A stretch of DNA of 64,000 nt from Cyanobacteria bacterium SBLK. Lineage in GTDB: Bacteria; Cyanobacteriota; Cyanobacteriia; Cyanobacteriales; Spirulinaceae. A model generated the notes under the pieces. It was not told the origin of the DNA and searched no databases. It saw only the letters and a program-made list of their open reading frames with translations. The stretch lies in the NCBI GenBank assembly GCA_017746715.1, contig JAGHZQ010000035.1, positions 1 through 64,000 of the forward strand, read 5' to 3'. The translations under genes and the position numbers were made by a program. Positions 55,569-64,000 of the stretch are shown piece by piece; positions within the stretch are counted from its first letter, which is position 1; each line of letters opens with the position of its first letter.

Positions 55569-58481
55569 ATGCAGCCAACCGACCCGAATAAGTTTACCGA
55601 TCGCGCATGGGATGCAATCGTAAAATCCCAAGATGTTGCTCGTCGTTACGGCAATCAACAATTGGAAGTAGAGCACGTCATCCTTGCCTTACTCGATCGC
55701 CCAGAGGGGTTAGTTCGGAGCATTCTCGACAAAGCAGCGATCGATATGCCCCAATTTCGCCAGCAGTTGGAAGCGTTCGTCAAGCGACAGCCCCGCTATC
55801 CCCACACGACACAGCTCTATTTGGGGCAGACTTTGGATGTGATGCTCGATCGCGCGGAAACCATTCGCAGCAGTTGGGACGATAAATATATTTCCGAGGA
55901 ACATTTACTCCTCGGTTTTGCCGAAGACGTTCGCATCGGGCGCAAAATCTTTCGCAGTTTTAATCTCGATCCCCAAGATATCGAAGTGACGATTAAAGAA
56001 GTTCGGAAAACCCAAAAACCCGATAAATCCGACTCGGAAGAGGATGGGGAAGAGACTGTCGCGTTGAATGAATATGGCATCGATTTGACCGAGTACGCGC
56101 GGGTCGGAAAATTGGATCCGGTTATCGGACGGGATGAAGAAATCCGCAGCTTAATCCAAATTCTTTCCCGTCGTTCTAAAAATAACCCCGTCATTATTGG
56201 GGAACCGGGAGTGGGAAAAACCGCGATCGCCGAAGGACTCGCCCAGCGCATCGCCAATGGAGACGTGCCGGAATCTTTGCAAAACCGCCAGTTATTTTCC
56301 CTCGATATGGGAAGTTTGATCGCCGGGACTAAATATCGGGGAGAATTTGAAAAACGCTTGCGATCCATCCTGCAAGAAATTACCGATTCCGACGGGCAAA
56401 CGATCCTGTTTATCGACGAGTTGCATACGGTTGTCGGGGCTAGTTCCCAACGCGGGACGATGGATGCGGGAAATTTACTCAAACCCATGCTGGCACGAGG
56501 AGAACTGCGTTGCATCGGTGCGACTTCCCTCGACGAGTATCGCAACCATATCGAAAAAGACCCCGCCCTCGAACGGCGCTTCCAACAAGTTTACGTCGGT
56601 CAACCGGGGGTAGAAGATACGATTTCCATTTTACGGGGTTTAAAAGAGCGTTACGAGGTTCACCACGGGGTAAAAATTACCGATTCTGCCCTGATTGCGG
56701 CGGCCAAACTGTCCGATCGCTATATCAGCGATCGTTTTCTTCCCGATAAGGCGATCGACCTCGTAGACGAAGCGGCAGCGCGATTGAAAATGGAAATCAC
56801 GTCCAAACCTCTCGAACTCGAGGCGATCGAGCGTCGCTTGCTACAGTTGCAAACTGAAAAACTCTCTTTTGCCGCAGAAAGCGAAGATGTTGCCCCCCGC
56901 GACCGCATCCTGCAAGAAATCGAGATCCTCGAGGAGAAAAAAGAGAAGTTAGATTCTCAATGGATGGCAGAAAAACAAATCTTAGAAACGATTAATTCCC
57001 TCAAAGAGCAAGAAGAAAAATTAAGGGTACAGATCGATCGCGCCAAGCGAGACCTCGAACATCAACAGGCCTCGGAACTGCAATACGAACGCCAGCAGTT
57101 GCAGAGCGATCGCGAGGAAAAAGAGGCGGCATTTCTCGCCCGACAGTCCCAAGGGTTATCCCTTTTGCGAGAAGAAGTTACGGAAGCCGACATCGCGGCA
57201 GTAGTGGCGCAATGGACGGGAATCCCCGTCAATCGCCTTTTGGAGTCGGAACGGCAAAAATTACTGCAATTGGAGGACCATTTACACCAACGAGTCATCG
57301 GACAAGATGAAGCCGTCGCCGTGGTTTCCGCCTCCATTCGCCGGGCGCGGGCGGGATTGAAAGAGTTAAATCGTCCCATCGGCTCGTTTATGTTTCTCGG
57401 ACCGACGGGAGTAGGGAAAACAGAACTGGCACGGGCGCTGGCCCAATTCCTGTTTGATAGCGAGGAGGCGATGGTGCGCCTCGATATGTCGGAATATATG
57501 GAAAAACACGCGGTTTCTCGCTTGGTGGGAGCCCCTCCGGGTTATATCGGCTATGAGGAAGGAGGACAACTCACCGAAGCCGTGCGCCGCCGTCCTTATT
57601 CCGTAGTTTTATTGGATGAGGTAGAAAAGGCCCATCGGGATATTTTTAATATTTTGCTGCAAATTTTGGATGACGGGCGCGTGACGGACTCTCAGGGGCG
57701 TTTGGTGGACTTTCGCAATACGATTATTGTCATGACCAGCAATATCGGCAGCAATTACCTCCTCGAGGAATTGAAGGGGAAAGCCAAACCGCAACAACCG
57801 CAAAGTATTGAAGAGCGATTGAAACAGCGCATTCGCGATCGCTTGGCCATGACTTTATCGGAACAACAAACGGATTGGATCGAAGACTTATGGGAAAATT
57901 TCATTAAAGAGCGATCGCCGGATTTATCCCTATCGGATTTTCGAGGATTGATTCGGGAAACCTTCCAAACCACGGAAATTGCTTGGTTAAAACAGGCAGT
58001 TTCTCAAGCGGAAAATGCCGAGGAATCGACCGAGGAAGATATTAAAGATGCGATCGCCACAGGCATTCGCGAGGCCTTAGAAGGGTTAAAAGAAGAGCCT
58101 AAAACCCTGTCGGTGAAAGCATTGGTTTTAGAAGCCTTAAGCAATCACTTTCGCCCGGAATTTCTCAACCGCATCGATGACAAGATCGTGTTTACCCCGT
58201 TGAAACGGGAAGAATTGCGGCAAATTGTCGATATTCAATTGCAACGCTTGCAAGCATTAATGGCAGAACAAAAAATCACCTTGAAGTTAACTGATGCAGC
58301 GCGAGATTATTTAGTCGAAGTCGGTTACGATCCCATCTATGGGGCGCGGCCCTTAAAACGCGCCATTCAACGGGAGTTAGAAAACCCAATGGCAACGAAG
58401 ATTTTAGAAAATGCCTTCGGAGAAGGAGATACGGCGATCGCGGATTGTCAAAATGGCGCTTTGACTTTTGAACGCGGGTAA
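55569..58481 (+). CDS. clpB: ClpB disaggregase with an enlarged second ATPase domain
   Basis: The 970-aa protein has the ClpB order: N-domain (about 1-150), AAA1 (GEPGVGKTAI near residue 215; IDELHTVVGA), coiled-coil M-domain (about 410-535; LEEKKEKLDSQWMAEKQ) and AAA2 (GPTGVGKTEL near 611; LLDEVEKAHRD). No ClpP-binding IGF/L loop was seen, so it is a Hsp104-type disaggregase. ClpB is normally 860-890 aa. The surplus is explained by about 110 residues between TSNIGSNYLLEELKG (near 723) and LSNHFRPEFLNRID (near 855), where normal ClpB has some 20 residues. The insert is polar, helical and acidic, without a known domain. Conserved ends flank it in frame, so it is not an error artefact by appearance. 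Confidence 0.92.
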   Translation: MQPTDPNKFTDRAWDAIVKSQDVARRYGNQQLEVEHVILALLDRPEGLVRSILDKAAIDMPQFRQQLEAFVKRQPRYPHTTQLYLGQTLDVMLDRAETIRSSWDDKYISEEHLLLGFAEDVRIGRKIFRSFNLDPQDIEVTIKEVRKTQKPDKSDSEEDGEETVALNEYGIDLTEYARVGKLDPVIGRDEEIRSLIQILSRRSKNNPVIIGEPGVGKTAIAEGLAQRIANGDVPESLQNRQLFSLDMGSLIAGTKYRGEFEKRLRSILQEITDSDGQTILFIDELHTVVGASSQRGTMDAGNLLKPMLARGELRCIGATSLDEYRNHIEKDPALERRFQQVYVGQPGVEDTISILRGLKERYEVHHGVKITDSALIAAAKLSDRYISDRFLPDKAIDLVDEAAARLKMEITSKPLELEAIERRLLQLQTEKLSFAAESEDVAPRDRILQEIEILEEKKEKLDSQWMAEKQILETINSLKEQEEKLRVQIDRAKRDLEHQQASELQYERQQLQSDREEKEAAFLARQSQGLSLLREEVTEADIAAVVAQWTGIPVNRLLESERQKLLQLEDHLHQRVIGQDEAVAVVSASIRRARAGLKELNRPIGSFMFLGPTGVGKTELARALAQFLFDSEEAMVRLDMSEYMEKHAVSRLVGAPPGYIGYEEGGQLTEAVRRRPYSVVLLDEVEKAHRDIFNILLQILDDGRVTDSQGRLVDFRNTIIVMTSNIGSNYLLEELKGKAKPQQPQSIEERLKQRIRDRLAMTLSEQQTDWIEDLWENFIKERSPDLSLSDFRGLIRETFQTTEIAWLKQAVSQAENAEESTEEDIKDAIATGIREALEGLKEEPKTLSVKALVLEALSNHFRPEFLNRIDDKIVFTPLKREELRQIVDIQLQRLQALMAEQKITLKLTDAARDYLVEVGYDPIYGARPLKRAIQRELENPMATKILENAFGEGDTAIADCQNGALTFERG

Positions 58482-58537
58482 AGTGCGATCGCCGTACCGA
58501 TTAATCTCTATCTTCGATTGACCAGCAAGAGTAATAA

Positions 58538-58571
58538 GCTAATGCCGATAATGGTGATTATCGGCATTAGC
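58538..58571. terminator. hairpin after clpB
   Basis: A perfect 14-base stem GCTAATGCCGATAA (58538-58551) with TTATCGGCATTAGC (58558-58571) and a 6-base loop, 57 bases after the clpB stop. The tail GTTATC is weak in T, but the stem is strong. It lies between converging genes. Confidence 0.65.
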
Positions 58572-58597
58572 GTTATCAATAAAAACTAGGGGAATGG

Positions 58598-58615
58598 GGC
58601 ACGCGATCGCGTGCC
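58598..58615. repeat. 18-base palindrome around HIP1
   Basis: GGCACGCGATCGCGTGCC is a perfect palindrome with the HIP1-type core GCGATCGC. It lies ten bases beyond the stop of the RTX gene (on its strand) and may help end that transcript. Confidence 0.6.
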
Positions 58616-58624
58616 GTCAATCGA

Positions 58625-61600
58625 TTAAGCTAAGAACAGATCGACAGTGGCAAATGTTGTATTATTGCCCGTAAAGTTCAGGAACTCAACATTAATGAGG
58701 GTATCCTTGCCCAGTCCTCCGCCGCGAATGGTGAAGCGATCGGAGACTCCCGATAAACGGTAATCCGAGAGAACCCCCTCGTAAACCGCCGTATCTTCGC
58801 CTTGACCGCCCAGGATTGTATCCTTGCCGGCACCGCCGATGAGAGTATCGCGACCATTGCCACCGAAAAGGAAATCTTTACCCTTTCCGCCTTCGAGGCG
58901 ATCGTCCCCATCTTTGCCGCGGAGGAAATCCCGACCGTTTTGACCGATGAGGGTATCGTTGCGATCGCTGCCAACTAGGAAATCGCGTCCGTTACCGCCA
59001 ACGATCGTCTCGCCCAAATTATCGGGGAGAACCGTATCTTCGCGGAATGCCAAGTTTTGCAGGCGGGTATCGAGATCGCGCTCCGTATCGGCTTTGTTAA
59101 AAGGCGTGGTGAGGAAATTATCAAAGAGATACTCTGCCAGTGCGTCTTGTTCGGAGCCATCTGGCGCAAAGGTTGCCTCTCCCGTGCGCGGAGCCTCATC
59201 GGGTTGAGCCAAGTCTTGGAAATTGCTGCCGAACTCTTGGAAGGGATAGCCGTCGCCGCCGCCGGCCAAGAAACCGAGGGTGACGATACGAACGGTATCG
59301 GTAGTACGGCCAACGAATTCGCCGTCTTGAACCAAAACATCTAAAAGATTGCCCTCGGCATCTTTAATCGCTGCCGACTGAATGCGATCGCCTGCCGGTA
59401 AGGTCAGGTCGAAACTGAATTCGACGCCGCTAATTTGTGGGAAGCGTCCCTGAGTATTGGAGTCATCTAAGCTACTGGCACCGATACCGTGTTCGAGAGC
59501 GGCAACCAACCCCTCGCGGGTGATATCCATGACCGTTAACCCATTGTTAAAGCGCAGGGTATTGGCGATATCGGTTTCGGAGATGCCCCCTTCGGGTTTG
59601 ACCCCCGGAATGCCTTCATTGGGCAGTTCTTCCGGTTCTTCCGTCCCGCCTGCCGGGACAATGACGCGACCGATATCGTCTCGGATGCCGCCACCATTTT
59701 TGAGGGAAACGAGGATGGTATCGTCTCCGGTAATTTCTCGGGCGATCGCGAGGTTGGCATCGGCGGTGAGGTTGCCCAAGTTGGTTTCTTGGGTTCGCAC
59801 GCTGCCGCGGGTGCCATCTAAGTACACTTCGCTGACTCCGAAAACGTTGCTTTCTTTGGCTTCAATAACCGCCCGCAAATCGTCTACAATTTGCTGAATT
59901 TCCGGATCTGCCAACCCTTGAGCATTGAGATCCGCAACGCCTTGCTCGTCGGTGGCATAAGCACCGCTTACCGCAGAATCGTAACTTTCGGGAATGATGA
60001 CCCCATTTTCGTCAAAGTCGATAACAAGGCGGCCGACGTATTTATAGTTCCCATCGGTATTGACAATCGCAACGGGATTGCCATCGGCACTGGTTTCGAT
60101 AATGGGATAAGTGCCTTGAGCCGTGTCTCCGACGCGGAGGCGATCGTTTTCGTCAAACAATCCCGTATTAGATCCTCCTGCGATGATGATATCGACGTTT
60201 TCTAACCGTCGGGCCAATTCTTGCTCGATCGCGATTTGCTGCATGTGAGAGAGCAAGATGACTTTGTTAATGTCGGGGTTAGCGGCCAAAAGCGCGTCGA
60301 CATCGGTTTGAATGGCTGCGGCCAAAGCATCCAACTGGGCGGCAGCGGGCGCGCTGTCAAAATCTCCCGGTTCGATGGTAATGCCTCCCGGACTGGAGAT
60401 AGAACTAATCGTGGGAGTGGTGGCGCCGACAATGCCGATTTTTTCGCCGTTAACATCAATGACGGTACTGGCAGCAATGCTATTGGGTTGGGGGGCTTGA
60501 CCATCTGCCACGACTAAACCCGCAAGGTTGGTATCGGTGGAGAAATCCAAATTTGCACTCAAGTAAGGAAAGAGCGCCCCCGAGTAAGATTCGTCTTCGG
60601 GTGTCGCGGGATCGTCGGGTGTCGCGGCAATCAATCCGGCGAGAACTTCGGTGCCGAGATCGAATTCGTGATTGCCCAAGGCGATCGCATCGAAGCCTAA
60701 CTCATTCTGAATCAAAATATCAGCGCGACCCGCCGCCCCGAGGGTATCTTCGGACGCGGAGAAGAACAGACCCGGTAAAATCGCATCCCCAGAGGAGAGA
60801 ACGAGGGTGTTATCCTCGATGCCATCGTTGCCCAGATCTTGCGCTTTCAGGGCATTGAGGATGGCAGAGAAGCGAGGCGCGTCATCTAAAGCAGGAATCC
60901 CCGCCTCTTGATCCGCCGCGTGGAGAAGTTCGAGAGTAAAGGTAGGACTGCCCAAATCCAGACCGATGATGAGGGGATCGTGGTCGGAGTTGCGGAAGGC
61001 GGTAGAGCCGTCAAAGAGACTCGGATCGCGTCCGAAGTCGAGGTTATAGTCCAGCGCATCGGGTTCGTCTGCGTTGACATGCCATTCCGTGGCTCCGGTG
61101 ACTTGGGCAATTAAGGATTGGTTGGCAAGACCGTAGTCGAGGGTGCCGAATTGCCCGTCAAAGACGAAGGAGTAAGCGGATTCGGGATTGGCAACGACAT
61201 TGGTGTAACCCTGACCTTCCAAATAAGTGATGGGGTCTTCCTTCGCGTAGGCGTTGAGGTCGCCGACAATCAAAAAGTCAGAGTCGCCGCTACCGGTTGG
61301 ATCGCTCTGCAACCAAGCATCGAGGGCTTGTGAGGCTTGCAAGCGCAGGGTGTTGTTATTTCCCGCACCGTCTCCAATGTCGGTATTTCCGGGGGCAGAA
61401 TTGACGCTACCTTTGGATTTAAAGTGATTGACGGCAACCGTTAATTTTTCCCCCGTGGCGATTTCTTCAAACGTGGCAGCCAGAGAAGCACGGTTGGTAC
61501 TCGTACCGTCGAAAACCGGGTTGCTGAAGCCGAGACCGAGACCGGCTAAGGCCGCATCGTCTAAGATGGCGACGTTAGTTCCCGCAGCCAATTGTACCGT

Positions 61601-63409
61601 ACTGGTTTTGTAGATCGCGCCGACAGAAATCGCATCCCCCGTATCGACAAAATTGCGACCGGGATCCACGAAAGCATACGTCCCAGCCCCGACGCGGTTA
61701 TTGAGGGCAGTCACTAAAGTATCGATCGCGTATTGACCATCGCCGTTTTGGTCGCCGCCGAATTCGTTTTCGATTTCGATCGACCCAACGATATCGGCAT
61801 CCATGGTTTCGAGGGTGGTGACGAGTTTGTCGAGTTGGCGATTGAATTCCGCCAGACTGTCCGCACCCCGAGGCGAGAGGTTATTCGGTCCGCTTCCGGG
61901 ATTGCTGAAAACGTCAAGGGTTGTAAAGAAGTTGAGGACGTTGAAACTGGCAACTTTCAGGCGACCGCCCACATCTTCGGGGGTTGCCGGACGGGGATTG
62001 GTGGCTTGGAAATTAACCCCGGAGGTGGGTTGAATGCGATAATCGCCAAAGCTATAACTCAAAACCCCCGTAAGATTGGTAACGGTATCGCCCCCCCGCA
62101 GGGTGTTTGTCGCAGTGAGGGGATTGCCGCCGCGACCGTGGATAATCGTGCTGGGATTTTGCACGGTTTGACCGTCATCGAGAATGATGCGCCGTTTGGC
62201 GATCGCCTCTTGGTAAGCGGTAAATCCCGGAACGCTTGGGGAGTTGAACTGAGTATATTGGTCTAAGCGTCCGTCGGTTCCGGGGGCGTTGGTGGCGGGA
62301 TCGTTAGCAGATAACACCACTTCGCCGAATCGATCCAAATTGAAATACTCTGTGACGAAAAGTTCGTCTGGAATCGTCACCAACATTCCCTCGAAGGATT
62401 CGAGATCGCCGACGGAAGCAACCGGAAAGTTAACCGTTGCGGCAGTCGGCAAGCTATCGGTTCCCGTAACTGAAACGGTAACATTCGTGAGTTCCGTCAG
62501 ACCGTTAAATTCTGTCACTGTCCCCGTAACTTGGACGACATCGCCATTGTTGACATCCACGGCGGGAGAACTGCCATCAAAAATGAAAATCCCTTCGGAA
62601 GTCGTCGCATCGGTATCGGCATCGGCATCTTGTTCTTGGACGAAGAAACCATTGAGATCGCCATTTGTTCCCGTGCCATCTTGGTAATCTCCCACGACAA
62701 TCCCTTCAATGGTGACGGTTTGACCGATGAGGGGGCTGGAGTCGCCGCTTCCTTGAATGGCGCTAATTAAAGTGATGCCACCATTACCGCCGCCGTTTCC
62801 ACCACCTGCATCCGTTACCGTGAAAGGTCCATCAGCCAGATTGGTAATGCGAGAATTATTGCCATTCCAGTTGGCAGCATTAGCGATCGCTGCTAATAAT
62901 TCGGCTTGAGTTCCACTGGTGACGGACTCGTTATAAGTGGAGTTATCGAATTCGGATCCCGCACCGCTACCTGCACCGACGGCAACGGCACTCACTCCTT
63001 CAACCAATCCCGTCGGCAAGGCGGAGTTAGTTGAAGCGGTTGCATTGCTTTGGAATTGGGTGCTGTTGGTTTGCAACGCATAGATAAAATTCGGATTGGC
63101 GATCGTCCCTTGAAAAGCAATGACTTGATCTCCACTGGCCGAGAGTGAAAAAGAGCCGGATTCTGCCGTAAAGTTTCCGCCAACTCCAGTGAATTCAATC
63201 ACCGTTCCCGCAGAAAGATCCGCAGATGCCGTATATTTAAGAACGCCTTCCGTATCGCGGAACGAACCGTTACTAAAAACACCATTATCGGTAAAGAAAA
63301 TTTCTGTACCGATGGAAATATCGGTTAACAAAACAAAGGAAAACGCATCGGGATTATCGGCATTCACGCCAATAATAGCCAGATCCCCTGCTGCAAGATT
63401 GGTAGACAT
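58625..63409 (-). CDS. secreted ExeM/NucH-type nuclease fused to a 5'-nucleotidase domain and RTX repeats
   Basis: The 1594-aa protein has these parts. Residues 1-200 are a beta-rich LTD-like domain (AIIGVNADNPDAFSFVLLTD). Residues about 215-330 are an OB-fold-like segment. An endonuclease/exonuclease/phosphatase domain lies at about 480-820 (LKVASFNVLNFF, DADIVGSIEIEN, VNHFKSKG, FLIVGDLNAY, FRNSDHDPLIIGL). A metallophosphatase/5'-nucleotidase (UshA-like) occupies about 823-1450 (ELLHAADQEAG, AIALGNHEFDLG, VSLKNGGGIRDD). Calcium-binding RTX nonapeptides lie at about 1466-1550 (GGNGRDTLIGGAGKDTILGG). There is no N-terminal signal; RTX proteins leave by type I secretion with a C-terminal signal. 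It would cut extracellular DNA and release phosphate from nucleotides. The N-terminus is unusual for the 5'-nucleotidase family. Confidence 0.93.
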   Translation of the reverse strand: MSTNLAAGDLAIIGVNADNPDAFSFVLLTDISIGTEIFFTDNGVFSNGSFRDTEGVLKYTASADLSAGTVIEFTGVGGNFTAESGSFSLSASGDQVIAFQGTIANPNFIYALQTNSTQFQSNATASTNSALPTGLVEGVSAVAVGAGSGAGSEFDNSTYNESVTSGTQAELLAAIANAANWNGNNSRITNLADGPFTVTDAGGGNGGGNGGITLISAIQGSGDSSPLIGQTVTIEGIVVGDYQDGTGTNGDLNGFFVQEQDADADTDATTSEGIFIFDGSSPAVDVNNGDVVQVTGTVTEFNGLTELTNVTVSVTGTDSLPTAATVNFPVASVGDLESFEGMLVTIPDELFVTEYFNLDRFGEVVLSANDPATNAPGTDGRLDQYTQFNSPSVPGFTAYQEAIAKRRIILDDGQTVQNPSTIIHGRGGNPLTATNTLRGGDTVTNLTGVLSYSFGDYRIQPTSGVNFQATNPRPATPEDVGGRLKVASFNVLNFFTTLDVFSNPGSGPNNLSPRGADSLAEFNRQLDKLVTTLETMDADIVGSIEIENEFGGDQNGDGQYAIDTLVTALNNRVGAGTYAFVDPGRNFVDTGDAISVGAIYKTSTVQLAAGTNVAILDDAALAGLGLGFSNPVFDGTSTNRASLAATFEEIATGEKLTVAVNHFKSKGSVNSAPGNTDIGDGAGNNNTLRLQASQALDAWLQSDPTGSGDSDFLIVGDLNAYAKEDPITYLEGQGYTNVVANPESAYSFVFDGQFGTLDYGLANQSLIAQVTGATEWHVNADEPDALDYNLDFGRDPSLFDGSTAFRNSDHDPLIIGLDLGSPTFTLELLHAADQEAGIPALDDAPRFSAILNALKAQDLGNDGIEDNTLVLSSGDAILPGLFFSASEDTLGAAGRADILIQNELGFDAIALGNHEFDLGTEVLAGLIAATPDDPATPEDESYSGALFPYLSANLDFSTDTNLAGLVVADGQAPQPNSIAASTVIDVNGEKIGIVGATTPTISSISSPGGITIEPGDFDSAPAAAQLDALAAAIQTDVDALLAANPDINKVILLSHMQQIAIEQELARRLENVDIIIAGGSNTGLFDENDRLRVGDTAQGTYPIIETSADGNPVAIVNTDGNYKYVGRLVIDFDENGVIIPESYDSAVSGAYATDEQGVADLNAQGLADPEIQQIVDDLRAVIEAKESNVFGVSEVYLDGTRGSVRTQETNLGNLTADANLAIAREITGDDTILVSLKNGGGIRDDIGRVIVPAGGTEEPEELPNEGIPGVKPEGGISETDIANTLRFNNGLTVMDITREGLVAALEHGIGASSLDDSNTQGRFPQISGVEFSFDLTLPAGDRIQSAAIKDAEGNLLDVLVQDGEFVGRTTDTVRIVTLGFLAGGGDGYPFQEFGSNFQDLAQPDEAPRTGEATFAPDGSEQDALAEYLFDNFLTTPFNKADTERDLDTRLQNLAFREDTVLPDNLGETIVGGNGRDFLVGSDRNDTLIGQNGRDFLRGKDGDDRLEGGKGKDFLFGGNGRDTLIGGAGKDTILGGQGEDTAVYEGVLSDYRLSGVSDRFTIRGGGLGKDTLINVEFLNFTGNNTTFATVDLFLA

Positions 63410-63487
63410 TTTAAAAACTCCGATTGATTTAAGTTCTATCTCTTTTGACGAGAAAAAATTGGGTTGGCGATCGCCGCGATCGCGTTG

Positions 63488-63856
63488 TTAAAAATGGCAA
63501 ACGAATATAAATCCAAAGCTCAATTTTCTTATATTTTTACTCGAAAAAATTAAGATTTGACTAAGGAACTGTAAATAGTAACGTCTGACGGTAATATTTT
63601 GTGTTGCTGGGTTAGCAGTAGAACCCAATATGGGATCGACATAAATTAAAGTGGGTTGAGTCGAAGTTCCTAAGTTCGCAACGGGCGGTTGAGGAAATTC
63701 CGAGCCGGTCCAAGTCTCTAATGTTCCAAACTGTGCCTGATTCCTCGCCCCTGTGGCTTTCTGAGGCCAAGCCAGTCCCGCGATCGCTCCCATCCCAAGA
63801 GCGAGAAAGTTTCTACGTCCTACTGTTGATGGTGCTTTTTCCGGATTGGGACTCAT
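63488..63856 (-). CDS. Tat-exported protein, truncated
   Basis: From the likely start at 63856 (122 aa; ATG at 63892 adds 12 residues) a twin-arginine signal is evident: STVGRRNFLALGMGAIAGLA followed by a cleavage region. The part after it (SEFPQPPVANLGTSTQPTLI, then DPILGSTANPATQNITVRRY) could be a mature protein start. The last 25 residues (QILIFSSKNIRKLSFGF) look like read-through into non-coding DNA, so a frameshift or truncation before them is likely. Function unknown. It lies upstream of the RTX gene on the same strand. Confidence 0.5.
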   Translation of the reverse strand: MSPNPEKAPSTVGRRNFLALGMGAIAGLAWPQKATGARNQAQFGTLETWTGSEFPQPPVANLGTSTQPTLIYVDPILGSTANPATQNITVRRYYLQFLSQILIFSSKNIRKLSFGFIFVCHF

Positions 63857-64000
63857 ATTCGAAATCGAGGGATTCTGGTGCGTTATAAGCATTCTCCAGT
63901 AATTAACAGCCCCATTTTCCTTTTAATCTTGATGAGCCGCTACGAAGTTTTACATAACGTAAAAATCATTTTTTGGAAAACTTTTTGTACGCTTTCAATG

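Noticed and set aside
61733..62266. Plus-strand open frame of 177 aa inside the RTX nuclease gene
   Set aside because: The sense frame has continuous nuclease motifs; this frame is the opposite-strand shadow.

Overview
The window is chromosomal DNA of a cyanobacterium, most likely a filamentous non-unicellular type. The evidence is the very frequent HIP1 octamer GCGATCGC, the dark-operative protochlorophyllide reductase genes chlL and chlN, Ycf23, a CAAD-domain thylakoid protein, an SLH-domain porin, a HetZ-related regulator, a cyanobacterial-type FtsH, and an Mrp antiporter operon with two NdhD-like subunits. The genus cannot be fixed from the sequence alone.

Layout. 1-7.1 kb: a cut-off SLH porin, a HetZ-related regulator, a CAAD membrane protein, a TPR protein with an upstream Ser/Thr kinase, and Ycf23. 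7.2-9.6 kb: the chlL-chlN operon, with a perfect 30-nt palindrome in its spacer. 10.4-17 kb: a dodecin-like protein with a His/Asp tail, an unknown partner, a small membrane protein, rubredoxin (53 aa), and an ABC exporter whose ATPase and permease are separated by a GNAT enzyme, a J-domain protein and two unknown genes. 17-24.2 kb: a BMP-type ABC importer (lipoprotein, two permeases, double ATPase) carrying a biuret-amidohydrolase-like gene. Its two permease genes are split by a secreted lipase-like gene on the opposite strand. A ureD gene lies close by. 26.4-31.8 kb: tRNA-Leu(UAG), purK, ftsH and a cytochrome P450 preceded by four 11-bp palindrome-containing tandem repeats. 32-37.4 kb: a long TPR protein and a Cache-HAMP-PAS-PAS adenylate cyclase.

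37.6-43.8 kb is the most interesting region. It reads as a RiPP (ribosomally made, modified peptide) cluster: a radical SAM/SPASM enzyme, two homologous small precursor-like proteins with nitrile-hydratase-like leaders and Cys/Ser/Thr-containing tails, a fused E1-like/YcaO cyclodehydratase, and a metal-dependent amidohydrolase translationally close to it.

44-64 kb: a 1927-aa kinase/AAA/GAF protein ending in a second AAA-like domain, an eight-gene Mrp Na+/H+ antiporter operon (C, D1, D2, E, F, G, A-tail, B), a ClpB with an extra block of about 110 residues in its second ATPase domain, and a 1594-aa secreted nuclease/5'-nucleotidase/RTX protein that would release phosphate from extracellular DNA and nucleotides. 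Several start sites were moved from the longest open frame to internal starts, on the basis of ribosome sites, homology or overlap.
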